Positions 9,761-18,191 of a stretch of 64,000 nucleotides of DNA are shown here, piece after piece. The position numbers and the translations under genes are program-made. The stretch is from the NCBI RefSeq assembly GCF_025961225.1, contig NZ_JAOQNG010000007.1, forward strand, positions 942,501-1,006,500. The letters are read 5' to 3'. The notes beneath the pieces were generated by a model. It saw nothing but the letters and a program-made list of their open reading frames with translations, was not told the DNA's origin and did not search any database. Numbering within the stretch: the first letter of the stretch is position 1; every line of letters starts with the position of its first letter. This stretch comes from Azospirillum canadense. Lineage in GTDB: Bacteria; Pseudomonadota; Alphaproteobacteria; Azospirillales; Azospirillaceae.

Positions 9761-10534
9761 ATGTCGAGCGAGACTGTCTGTCCCTTGCGCCTGGCGGCGG
9801 CACTGGCAGCGTGCTTGGCATTGGCCGGGTGCACCGGAAACGGCACCGGCCTGGGACTGAACCTTGTGTCGCAGGACCAGCTTGCGGATATGGGCCGGCA
9901 GGACTGGCAACGCCTGTTGGCGACAACCCCGACCTCCAACAACCAATCCTACCAGCGCCGGGCCGAGCAGGTGTCGATGCGCCTGCTGCGCGCCGCCGGC
10001 CTCAACGCCGGGGAGTGGGAGGTGCGCGTATTCAAGGACGACCAGGTCAACGCCTTCGCCCTGCCCGGCCAGAAGATCGGCGTCTACGAGGGCCTGTTCA
10101 ACTACGCCAAGACCGACGCGCAGCTGGCCGCGGTCATCGGGCACGAGATCGCCCACAATCTGCAAGGCCATGCGGCCGAACGCGTCAGCACCCAGATGGC
10201 CACGGAGGCGGGCACCGGGATTCTCGGCGCCGTGCTGGGGGCAAGCGGGATTGGCGGCAGCGACTTGATCGCCGCGGCTCTCGGCACCGGGGCTCAGTAC
10301 GGCCTGATCCTTCCCTATTCCCGCAACCAGGAGCTGGAGGCAGACCGCATCGGCTTGCTGATGATGGCCCGCGCCGGTTACGACCCGCAGGCGGCGATCG
10401 AGCTGTGGCAGAACATGAAGGAGGCGGGGGCCCAACCGCCGACCTTCCTGTCCACGCACCCCGGCACCGAGGACCGCATCGCCGCGCTGCAAAAACTGAT
10501 GCCCGAAGCGAAGGCGGCCTACAAGCCAAGCTGA
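9761..10534 (+). CDS. M48-family metalloprotease lipoprotein
   Basis: A 257-residue secreted lipoprotein protease. ATG 9761 is chosen over TTG 9755 because GGAGGG lies 6 bases before it. The signal peptide LRLAAALAACLALAGC ends in a lipobox (LAGC), so the protein should be anchored to a membrane facing the periplasm. Zinc ligands are HEIAH (His128, His132) and Glu193 in ELEADRIG. The family helix VNAFALPGQKIGVYEGLF and the C-terminal STHPGTEDRIAAL, shared with LoiP/YcaL-type proteases, are present. A role in outer-membrane protein quality control is likely by family. It is followed at 58 bp by the NhaA fusion gene on the same strand. Confidence 0.93.
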   Translation: MSSETVCPLRLAAALAACLALAGCTGNGTGLGLNLVSQDQLADMGRQDWQRLLATTPTSNNQSYQRRAEQVSMRLLRAAGLNAGEWEVRVFKDDQVNAFALPGQKIGVYEGLFNYAKTDAQLAAVIGHEIAHNLQGHAAERVSTQMATEAGTGILGAVLGASGIGGSDLIAAALGTGAQYGLILPYSRNQELEADRIGLLMMARAGYDPQAAIELWQNMKEAGAQPPTFLSTHPGTEDRIAALQKLMPEAKAAYKPS

Positions 10535-10592
10535 TCGGATCACGGACGCCAAGATCACATCCACCGCGTACCGCGTTGAGGAGGATTGCTGG

Positions 10593-12407
10593 GTGGCAGA
10601 TTTCCTGAAGCGGCGCCTCGATGCGAAGCGGGACTTTCTGTTCGGTGACCCGCAGGCAAAGTCCAGGCTGGTTTGGTACGTGGACTACACCTTCGAGCCT
10701 GCTCGTCGCGCCCGTGACATCTTGCGCCGTTCGGTCCACCGTTTCGGCCGCGAAGGAGCGGTCATCGCCATCCGGCAGAACCCATTGCCGCATCGCGCGC
10801 CCGAAAGCGAAACCGCCGCTCGTGCCGCCGTCGCAGCCGGTCGGCAGGGCAAGTTTATGGAGATGCACGATGCCCTGTTCGCACATGAGCACGCCTACAA
10901 CGAGGCCGCCGTCGTCGCCCTCGCCGAGCGCGTTGGCCTCGATCTTGAGCGCTTTACACACGATTTGAATGCGCGCGAGACCGTGGAACGCGTCGAGCAG
11001 GATCGTGCCTCGGTGGTCGATGCGGGGTACCGTTCCGCCCCGATCCTCTTCATCGACAACCGTCTCTACAAGGGGGCATGGGACGAAGACGCGTTGATCG
11101 AGGCCTTGGAAAAGCCTCTCGGTGTCAAGCTTCGGCTGGCCAGCACCGACTTCTTCGAATGGGCAGCATCCGCCGGCGTTGTCCTGGTGCTGGCGACCAT
11201 CGCCGCTTTGGCCTTCGCGAATCTCGGCGGTTACGGAGCATACGAGCACATTCGCGGCACGCCGATCGGGCTTTCGTACGGCGAGCGGGTGTTCACCCTG
11301 CCCGTGATGACGTGGATCAACGATGGCCTGATGGCAATCTTCTTCCTCATCGTCGGCATCGAGATCAAGCGCGAGTTGCTCACGGGCGAGTTGTCCGACC
11401 CGCGACGCGCCGCACTGCCGTTCATCGGCGCGGTTGGCGGCATGGCGATGCCGGCGCTGATCTATGCGGCGTTCAACTGGGGGCGTGGCACGATCGGTGG
11501 GTGGGGCGTACCGATGGCCACCGACATCGCGTTCACCCTCGGCCTCATGGCGCTGCTCGGCCGCAGCGTCCCGACCTCCTTGAAAGTCTTTGTCTCGGCG
11601 CTGGCGATCGTCGATGACCTGGGCGCGATCATCGTGATCGCGCTGTTTTACAGCGAAGGTTTGCACGTCTCCGATCTGGTCTGGGCGAGCGGCATGTTCG
11701 CCGTCATGCTCGGCCTGAATCGGGCGCGCGTCTACTCGTCCACCCCCTACCTCATTCTCGGCCTGCTCCTCTGGGGCTTCATTCACGAGTCCGGCCTGCA
11801 CGCCACACTCGCCGGCGTCTTGACCGCGTTTGCCATTCCCTCCCGACGCAGTGGCGACGTGCGCGGCATTGCCGCGCAGACGGCCGTCATGTTCGATGCG
11901 GAGTTGCGTCGCACCGATGCGGGGCAGGATGAGCCGGCGGCGGTTCGTTCGACAACCTTGAGAATTCTTGAAAATGCACTCGCTCGGCTGCGCGAACCCG
12001 GCTATCACCTCCAGCATCGGCTGGAGAACTGGTCGAACTTTCTGATCCTTCCGCTCTTCGCCTTCTTCAACGTCGGCATTCCGATCACCGGCTCCGGCAT
12101 GAGCCTGAACGCTCCAGAGGCGTTTGGCGTCATCGCGGGCCTGGTCGTTGGGAAGCCGCTTGGCATCCTGCTTGTGTGTTGGCTCGCGGTTCGGCTGCGC
12201 GTCGCAGCCTTGTCATCCGAGATCGGTTGGATGCAGATGCTGGGTGCCGGGGCCTTGGCCGGGGTCGGCTTCACCATGTCGATTTTCATCGCGGCGGCCA
12301 CCTTCGAAGGGGCGCAGCTGGACATGGTGAAGCTTTCCATCCTTCTTGCTTCCGTCCTGTCCGCGGCCATCGGTGCCGCGATCCTGTTCACAGCGGCCAG
12401 GACGTGA
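10593..12407 (+). CDS. nhaA: Thioredoxin-like domain fused to NhaA Na+/H+ antiporter
   Basis: A 604-residue two-domain protein starting at GTG 10593 behind GAGGAGG. Residues ~1-175 are a DsbA/thioredoxin-4-like domain: FLFGDPQAKSRLVWYVDY, FMEMHDALFAHE, and SAPILFIDN with the cis-Pro strand. The redox CxxC is replaced by EPAR, so disulfide chemistry is not expected. Residues ~180-600 are a complete NhaA: WINDGLMAIFFLIVGIEIKR, and the paired Asp341/Asp342 in ALAIVDDLGAI that bind ions in NhaA. The N-terminal domain has no signal peptide and should be cytosolic. A second, ordinary NhaA lies at 14461-15666. The domain may regulate the antiporter or act as a docking module; this is inference. Confidence 0.9.
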   Translation: MADFLKRRLDAKRDFLFGDPQAKSRLVWYVDYTFEPARRARDILRRSVHRFGREGAVIAIRQNPLPHRAPESETAARAAVAAGRQGKFMEMHDALFAHEHAYNEAAVVALAERVGLDLERFTHDLNARETVERVEQDRASVVDAGYRSAPILFIDNRLYKGAWDEDALIEALEKPLGVKLRLASTDFFEWAASAGVVLVLATIAALAFANLGGYGAYEHIRGTPIGLSYGERVFTLPVMTWINDGLMAIFFLIVGIEIKRELLTGELSDPRRAALPFIGAVGGMAMPALIYAAFNWGRGTIGGWGVPMATDIAFTLGLMALLGRSVPTSLKVFVSALAIVDDLGAIIVIALFYSEGLHVSDLVWASGMFAVMLGLNRARVYSSTPYLILGLLLWGFIHESGLHATLAGVLTAFAIPSRRSGDVRGIAAQTAVMFDAELRRTDAGQDEPAAVRSTTLRILENALARLREPGYHLQHRLENWSNFLILPLFAFFNVGIPITGSGMSLNAPEAFGVIAGLVVGKPLGILLVCWLAVRLRVAALSSEIGWMQMLGAGALAGVGFTMSIFIAAATFEGAQLDMVKLSILLASVLSAAIGAAILFTAART

Positions 12408-12684
12408 TCTCAGCGTGAGCCTGCGCTGAAGGCCCCCTGGACTCCGGTATGGGGACGCGGCGGTGAACCGCCTTCATTCCGATGGCCACGCGCCTGTCGG
12501 TCGCGCCTGTCGGTCGCGGGTGGACCATCACCGTGGCGTTGGTCGGCACCAACCGGGCTTGGCTTCCCGGGGCCTAGAACCGACAGGCATGTCCATCCGC
12601 ACCGGTCCCCGCTCGGCGGACATGAGGTTTACACTGGCGTGCGGACCCTAGGTGTGCCGGTGCCGATCCGGCTGGGAGGGGGCG

Positions 12685-13017
12685 ATGCACCGAGCAACAC
12701 AATACCGCCAAGGCGATGTTCTTCTCGTCGCGGCTACCGACTTGCTGCCCGGCAGCCGGCCCGTGGAGCCGACCGACGGGCGGGTGATCCTCGCCCGTGG
12801 CGAGGTGACCGGCCATGCCCACATCATGGCGGCCGAGCGCGTGCGCTATTTCCGCGAGGATGAGACCGGACGCGGCTTCATCCAGGTCCACGGCCCTGGG
12901 CCGGTCGCGCTTCGGCACGAGGAACACGCCCCGGTCAACGTCGAACCGGGGCTGTACGAGGTGCGCCGCCAGCGCGAGTACCGGCCGCGCGTCCAAGCCG
13001 CCCTGGTTGCCGACTGA
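12685..13017 (+). CDS. Small conserved protein with GHAH and HEEHAPV motifs
   Basis: A 110-residue protein of unknown function. It starts MHRATQYRQGDVLLV at ATG 12685, where GGGAGGGGG is the ribosome site. Conserved-looking histidine motifs are GEVTGHAH and LRHEEHAPVNVEPG, and the end is YEVRRQREYRPR. It looks like a small all-beta protein. It lies 28 bp before the DUF6745 gene on the same strand, and the two probably form one operon. The clustered histidines could bind a metal, but that is a guess. Confidence 0.8.
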   Translation: MHRATQYRQGDVLLVAATDLLPGSRPVEPTDGRVILARGEVTGHAHIMAAERVRYFREDETGRGFIQVHGPGPVALRHEEHAPVNVEPGLYEVRRQREYRPRVQAALVAD

Positions 13018-13045
13018 GCGATACGGCCAAAACTCGGCATGAGCG

Positions 13046-14344
13046 GTGGATTACCCGGACCCGACCACCATGGATGATGGGCTTCCCGCGCCTTGGCCGT
13101 TGCTGCCAAAGGGCGATCGCGTCAAGGCGGAGCAGAGCATCCGCGACGTCTATGATGCCGCGGGGCTGGCGGCGCCGCGGTTTCTCGTGTGGCTCGCCGG
13201 CCCGCGCGACGCCCACCGGGTGCTCGCCTGGGTCGCTTGGCGTCGGTGGGTGCTGTCGATGGCTCTGGTGTTGGGATTGGCCGTCAGCGTGGCTCCGCTG
13301 CTGACAACCAGCCCGGCAGGTCTGGGAGAAGCTGCGTCATCATCAACCCGCGTCCCGTGGATCGGCAGCGCCATGGTCCTGGCGCTCGCAGGCCTGATCG
13401 GCGGCTTGGACTGGTGCTGGCGGGACGTGCGGCACAGGGTTCACACCGCGCGGGGAGCATGCCTCCTCATCCTCCTGGGTGCGGCGACGGCAGCCCCTTT
13501 TGTTGTTCCCCAGCTGTCAGCCGTCAGCGCGGCGGGTGGCGGAATCGCCACCCTGGCTCTGGGCGGTCTCGCCACCCCTCCACCCGCCGGATCCGCGCCC
13601 CTGCCCCACCGCTTCGGGCCGCTGCTCAACGCGCGGATAAGCGATCTGCTGAAACGGGCTTCTCCTGGCCCACCGCTGCCGGACACGGCGTTGCACGCCA
13701 TCGTGCGATGGCTGCGCGGCCGGTTGATGCCGGCACCGTTGTGTCCCGCCGAAGCGTGTTTCTCTGGTCAATCCACCACGGCCCCAGCCTGTCCACGCCC
13801 GTCCACAATGCAGCGGGTGGCGATCGGTTTGCTGAACCATGTCGGTGCCCTGTGGATGTATCGGAACGTGGCCCTGGTGTTGGCGCCACCAACTGAGTGC
13901 CACGTGAACGGCGAGGGCGCTCTGCACCATGGCACCGGGGCGGCGGTGCGCTGGGCGGATGGCACGGTGCTGCTGGCCATCGACGGCGAGGTCGGAGGCG
14001 ATCTCGATCTGGACCTGGATCGCCTGTCGGCGGAGGCCGTTCGGCAGGAGCCCAGCCCCGCCTTGCGCCGCGTCCTCATTGAGTGCTTCGGCCCGGAGCG
14101 TCTGATGCGTGCACTCCGTGGTCACCAGATCGCTGAGGACGCCGCCGGTCAGCTCTGGTGCGCGCCGCAATTCGATGGTGAGCCGCTGGTGATGGTGCGG
14201 GTGCGGAACGCCACGCCGGAGCCCGACGGGCAACGCCGGGTCTATTGGCTGCGGGTGCCGCCCACCACAGCCACACCGCGTGAGGGCGTCGCGTGGACCT
14301 TCGGCCTGGATGCCGACGCCTACCGGCCGACGCGCGAGACATGA
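13046..14344 (+). CDS. DUF6745-like protein with internal hydrophobic segments
   Basis: A 432-residue protein starting at GTG 13046. The N-terminal third has hydrophobic stretches (MALVLGLAVSVAPLL, GSAMVLALAGLIGGL, CLLILLGAATAAPFVV) suggesting membrane association. The middle has the composition ECHVNGEGALHHGTGAAVRWADG, like the 'HxDxGPA' repeats of this group. The C-terminus carries the recognisable end of the DUF6745 family: DGEPLVMVRVRNATPEPDG, YWLRVPP and REGVAWTFGLDADAY. No function is known. The small histidine-rich protein upstream is its likely operon partner. Confidence 0.75.
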   Translation: MDYPDPTTMDDGLPAPWPLLPKGDRVKAEQSIRDVYDAAGLAAPRFLVWLAGPRDAHRVLAWVAWRRWVLSMALVLGLAVSVAPLLTTSPAGLGEAASSSTRVPWIGSAMVLALAGLIGGLDWCWRDVRHRVHTARGACLLILLGAATAAPFVVPQLSAVSAAGGGIATLALGGLATPPPAGSAPLPHRFGPLLNARISDLLKRASPGPPLPDTALHAIVRWLRGRLMPAPLCPAEACFSGQSTTAPACPRPSTMQRVAIGLLNHVGALWMYRNVALVLAPPTECHVNGEGALHHGTGAAVRWADGTVLLAIDGEVGGDLDLDLDRLSAEAVRQEPSPALRRVLIECFGPERLMRALRGHQIAEDAAGQLWCAPQFDGEPLVMVRVRNATPEPDGQRRVYWLRVPPTTATPREGVAWTFGLDADAYRPTRET

Positions 14345-14460
14345 CGCGGACGGACGACGCACACATCCCTTGGGGTGCTCCCGGCCGGTGCCGATGTCGG
14401 CCGTGCCGGGCCGCGCCCAGAAAAGCCGACATCGGTCCCACGCCGCCGTTGGCCGCCCAT

Positions 14461-15666
14461 TCACGCCGTCTTGGCGGCGCTCAGTGCCTCACGCGGCGCG
14501 CGGCGCAGCACCAGCCAGCCGGCAAGCGCGGACAGCAGGGAGCCGCCGAGAACACCGACCTTCACGGCGTCCGCCAGCTCCGGGGCAGTCGGAAACGCCA
14601 GCGCGCCGATGAACAAGCTCATGGTGAAGCCGATGCCACAGAGCAGGGCCACGCCGTAGAGCTGCAGCCAGCTGGCCCCTGCCGGCAGGTCGGCCAGCCC
14701 GCTCCGGATGGCCAACCAGGAGGCGGCAAAGACGCCGCATTGCTTGCCGACGAACAGCCCGAGCGCGATGCCCAACGGCACTGGCCCGACGAGCGCCGAC
14801 GGATCCAGGCCGGTGAACGACACCCCGGCGTTGGCGAAGCCGAAGATCGGGACGATGCCGAACGCCACCCACGGGTTGATCGCATGCTCCAAGCGGTGCA
14901 GCGGCGAGGTCAACTCGTCGTGCCGGCCCGGCGTGGGGTACAGCGGGACCGTTAGGGCCAAGGCCACGCCCGCCAGGGTGGCGTGCACGCCGGACGCCAG
15001 AACACACGCCCAGAGCGCCCCGCCGACGGTCAGGTACGGCCACAGCCGGGTCACGCCGAAGCGGTTGAGGGCGACCAGCACGAGCAGCGCCGCCCCCGCC
15101 AGACCGAGCGCGCCCAGCGACAGGTCGGCGGTGTAGAACAGCGCGATGATCACCACCGCGCCCAGATCGTCGAGGATGGCCAGAGCCGCCAGGAACACCT
15201 TCAGCGAGGCCGGCACCCGCGGCCCGATGAGCGAGATGATGCCCAGCGCGAAGGCGATGTCGGTCGCCGCCGGGATGGCCCAGCCGCGCAGGCCGACCGG
15301 GTCGCTCGCGTTCACCGCCGCGTAGATCACCGCGGGCGCCAGCATGCCGCCGGCAGCGGCCAGGCCGGGAAGCGCCCGCCGCGGCCAGGAGGCCAGCTGC
15401 CCGTCCAGCATCTCGCGCTTGATCTCTAGCCCCACCAGCAGAAAGAACATCGCCATCAGGCCGTCGTTGATCCAATGCAGCACAGCCAGGCCCGCCACCG
15501 GGGCGTGGAGAGCAGAAAAGTACAGGGGAGCGAGTGGGGAATTCGCGACCACGAGGGCGAGGGCTGCGGCGGCCATCAGCAGGAGGCCGCCGGAGGCCTC
15601 GCTGTCCAGGAAATCGCGAAGGAGGGACAGAGGGCGCATCCGCCTCCGGTCTTTCTGGTGTGTCAT
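14461..15666 (-). CDS. nhaA: NhaA-family Na+/H+ antiporter
   Basis: A 401-residue inner-membrane antiporter that exports Na+ in exchange for protons. Family signatures are FLDSEASGGLLLMAAA, HWINDGLMAMFFLLVGLEIKRE, the ion-binding Asp pair in LAALAILDDLGAVV, and LLCGIGFTMSLFIGALAF. I chose ATG 15666 (MTHQKDRRR) because AAGGA lies upstream at a tolerable distance; ATG 15639 is an alternative. Unlike the gene at 10593 it has no thioredoxin-like domain. It converges on the DUF6745 gene. Confidence 0.93.
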   Translation of the reverse strand: MTHQKDRRRMRPLSLLRDFLDSEASGGLLLMAAAALALVVANSPLAPLYFSALHAPVAGLAVLHWINDGLMAMFFLLVGLEIKREMLDGQLASWPRRALPGLAAAGGMLAPAVIYAAVNASDPVGLRGWAIPAATDIAFALGIISLIGPRVPASLKVFLAALAILDDLGAVVIIALFYTADLSLGALGLAGAALLVLVALNRFGVTRLWPYLTVGGALWACVLASGVHATLAGVALALTVPLYPTPGRHDELTSPLHRLEHAINPWVAFGIVPIFGFANAGVSFTGLDPSALVGPVPLGIALGLFVGKQCGVFAASWLAIRSGLADLPAGASWLQLYGVALLCGIGFTMSLFIGALAFPTAPELADAVKVGVLGGSLLSALAGWLVLRRAPREALSAAKTA

Positions 15667-16093
15667 GCGGCACAAGATCCTTTTGTTGCAACAGCACGCG
15701 TAAGGCGCTTCCCGTCAGGCGGACCGCGACGAGCGCGGTTGGGCGGTCACACGGGGCCAAGCCTTGGCCGGATCCGCACCATCCGCAAGCCCCCCGGGCC
15801 GACAGGCTGATTGGGAAGGCCGCCCATCTGAGCGGATCACCGGCGGAAACGCTGCAATTCTTTTTTCAAAGCGCACGGGATTAAATAAGCGCGTTGTGCG
15901 TCAGCGCGCCCGGACGAAGAAAGGTTGGGCCGGCTTGCTGATACAGCGCACCGATGCGCAAGGAATTCAGGAAAATCTCATTCGGCACGGGAAACAAGCG
16001 TTTATCCAGAACTGAAGTTTTGCTTCCATGAGCCATTGGCTCGGTCCGCTCTTGCTTGCTCCGACCGAAGTCACGCAACGGCAGGGGGAGCCC
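15667..16093. other. Intergenic region upstream of two divergent genes
   Basis: This 427-base gap lies between nhaA (minus) and a P-loop protein gene (plus). A 25-codon frame starting ATG at 15955 (MRKEFRKISFGTGNKRL) ends on a TGA that overlaps another ATG at 16028 and could be a leader peptide. It has no clear ribosome site, and I give it little weight. No other structure was seen. Confidence 0.3.
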
Positions 16094-16744
16094 ATGACCG
16101 GGATCATCATCAACCCGCGCGGCGCGAGTGGTGCGGGGAAAACCGAGTTCGTGCGCCGCATCATCGCCGACTACACGCGCGAGAACGGCGGTCGCCTGGA
16201 GCCCGTCAATCGCCCGGGACGGGAACGGCCGATCGGCTATCGCCTGCCCCACCCGCGCGGCGGGCGTCCGCTCGCGGTGCTTGGGCATTACGGAGGCGTT
16301 CGGGGCGGCTGCGACACCATCGGTCTTGGCGATGGCGGTTTGGACGCGGCCTTCCGGCTTGCCGACGATTGCGCGTCCAACGGGCACGACGTGCTTCTTG
16401 AAGGCCTGCTGCTCAGCCGCGAGCGCGTCCGGACGGCCATGCTGGCTGAGCGTCATCCGCTCACCATTCTGCGTCTCGGCACACCGCTTGAGCAGTGCAT
16501 CCGCAACGTCATCGCCCGCCGACGCGCCGGCCGGACCACGTGGCCGCGCATCGCACGGACCGTTGCGGAGACCAGCCGGGACATCGAGGATGCGTGCGCT
16601 GCGCTTCAGGACAACGCTATCGTCATGACACTCGGCTTCGACGCAGCCCTATCGTACACCCGCGGCCTGCTCGGGGTGCGGGGAGAGGCCGTAGCGCCAC
16701 TACCGTCGATCATCGCCGCTGAGCACCACGATGGCGCAGCGTGA
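16094..16744 (+). CDS. P-loop NTPase, small kinase-like
   Basis: A 216-residue soluble protein. ATG 16094 is preceded by GGGGAG. Its Walker A is GASGAGKT at residues 10-17, directly after MTGIIINPR. A Walker-B-like hydrophobic strand, GHDVLLEGLLLS, follows around residue 100, and ARRRAGRTTWPRI resembles a basic lid. The layout fits small P-loop kinases or zeta-toxin-like enzymes, but no specific family is recognised. It is a single gene with a hairpin about 110 bp downstream. Confidence 0.7.
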   Translation: MTGIIINPRGASGAGKTEFVRRIIADYTRENGGRLEPVNRPGRERPIGYRLPHPRGGRPLAVLGHYGGVRGGCDTIGLGDGGLDAAFRLADDCASNGHDVLLEGLLLSRERVRTAMLAERHPLTILRLGTPLEQCIRNVIARRRAGRTTWPRIARTVAETSRDIEDACAALQDNAIVMTLGFDAALSYTRGLLGVRGEAVAPLPSIIAAEHHDGAA

Positions 16745-16850
16745 GGGCCGGTGCCAGCGAGCCCTCCGCAACCGGGCAGAACACGGAACATGGAACCGGT
16801 CAGCCACCCTGCCCGCGAGGTGGCACTGCGCACGTCGAGGAGAGCGGCCA

Positions 16851-16872
16851 AGCCCCCGAATAACCGGGGGCT
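16851..16872 (+). terminator. Hairpin downstream of the P-loop gene
   Basis: AGCCCCCG and CGGGGGCT pair perfectly around a 6-base loop. There is no U-run after it on either strand, so intrinsic termination would be weak. The position suits the end of the gene that stops at 16744. Confidence 0.35.
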
Positions 16873-17229
16873 CGCTCATGCGCCGCGCTCAAGGGCCTGT
16901 CCCCTCCCCCGTTCTGAACGGTTCACGCCAGAACGGCTGAACGCACCGCGAGGCCGTCATACCAACGGCGCTTGATCACTTCCGGTATCCAGAGGAGCGG
17001 ACAAGGCCGAAGCCTAAAGAACAAGCCAAGTCACATACCGGAACTGTTCACCCGCCGTCCGTATCAGTCGGACGCGGCTATGAGATCGGTGGCGTGGCGG
17101 ATTGTTTTGGCTTGCCGCTGCGCGAGAGGGCCGATAAAGAAGGAACAGCGGCCGGAGTCTGGGAGGAAACGCCCCCAAAAAAACGGGCAGATCGCGCCAA
17201 GCGACGATCAGAACGACAATGCGGCGCTG

Positions 17230-17263
17230 CGCCAAATCCAGCCTGCAACGGCTGGATTTGGCG
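17230..17263 (+). terminator. Perfect 14-bp stem-loop
   Basis: The arms CGCCAAATCCAGCC and GGCTGGATTTGGCG pair perfectly around TGCAAC and are followed by TTTCT on the plus strand. It could be an intrinsic terminator, a protein-binding palindrome or the scar of a mobile element. No gene ends close by. Confidence 0.35.
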
Positions 17264-17849
17264 TTTCTGGGCGCACCGCCTGGAAATTGCCACAGCCCTG
17301 CCGGCTTTTTCTCGCTGCCCTCCTACCCCTTTCGATGTACGATCCGAACCGTCGCTCCGCCAGCGACACATCACGGGCCAGCGATGTCCGGCACGCCCAA
17401 TGCCTCTCCCACACATCGCTGGCCTCTCCTCCCCACAAACCGCTGAGCCCACGCTGGCCGCCGCATACGATCCCACGTGCGCATGGGCTTGCGGCCATCT
17501 TGGCGTGGCTGGGCGTGACGAAGAGGAACTGCAAGGCCGACCTTTGCATGTGGTTTGAGAGCCGACCGACCGACACCGCGACGAACGAGGTGCGCGGGCC
17601 GTTCCTGTTGCTTTCCATGGCCCTCCTGTAAAGCGCCACGGCCGTCAGACAACAGCTTTTGAGCCCGCGAAACCGGACCGCTCGGCTGGCGTCATGCGGG
17701 TTGCGATCTTGCTGTCGCTGGTGCCGGTCGCTCCAACGCGTACGTGCCCGCCAGCCCCTGCCCGGCTCTCATATCTCAGCGCCGCCGGCTTCTACAGGAT
17801 ATCGCCCGACGTGTTCGTGCGCGGCTCGGCGGAACGACCGGCAACAGCT

Positions 17850-18191
17850 TTACCATTGGGTCCCGGAGGGGTTGGGCAATGATTGCCGCGTCATGCTCTG
17901 CCCCATACCGCGCTCATTCGGCGACGTGGTCCGGTTGTCCGTCCGGCTTTGTCCCGTGCCGTAATAAGTCGAGGTGCTGCTGCCGGACCCCGCCTCAGTG
18001 GCGTCGCCAAGGGAACGCCGCGTCATGCTCTGGCCCATGCCGCGCTCATTCGGTGAGATGATCTGGTTGCTCACGCCAGAGTTGCCGGAGGAGGCTCCAG
18101 AAAACCCGGTGCTGCTTTGATCGTTCATGCCCGACGCGCATCCGGCGAGCAGGAGCATCATTGACGCAGTTGCGACGTTCACGTAGCGCAT
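17850..18191 (-). CDS. Small lipoprotein with a duplicated motif
   Basis: A 113-residue protein starting MRYVNVATASMMLLLAGC at ATG 18191; a TTG four codons earlier is less likely. The hydrophobic core and LAGC lipobox predict a lipoprotein with a ~17-residue signal peptide. The mature part is polar and Ser/Gly-rich. It contains two near-identical copies of SPNERGMGQSMTR, each followed by (R/Q)SL, at about residues 46 and 90. The DNA of the two copies is also nearly identical, so the repeat is recent or under strong constraint. Function is unknown. Confidence 0.75.
   Translation of the reverse strand: MRYVNVATASMMLLLAGCASGMNDQSSTGFSGASSGNSGVSNQIISPNERGMGQSMTRRSLGDATEAGSGSSTSTYYGTGQSRTDNRTTSPNERGMGQSMTRQSLPNPSGTQW

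Larger units (their letters stand above)
16745..17849. other. 1.1-kb region with no convincing gene, two hairpins
   Basis: No reading frame here has the composition or start signals of a real gene; the frames on both strands look like shadows. Two structures stand out. One is an 8-bp hairpin AGCCCCCG-loop-CGGGGGCT at 16851-16872. The other is a perfect 14-bp stem with a 6-base loop at 17230-17263, followed by TTTCT. Confidence 0.4.

Noticed and set aside
10185..12017. A 610-codon minus-strand frame opposite the M48 and NhaA genes
   Set aside because: No recognisable protein sequence; it mirrors the codon bias of the plus-strand genes.
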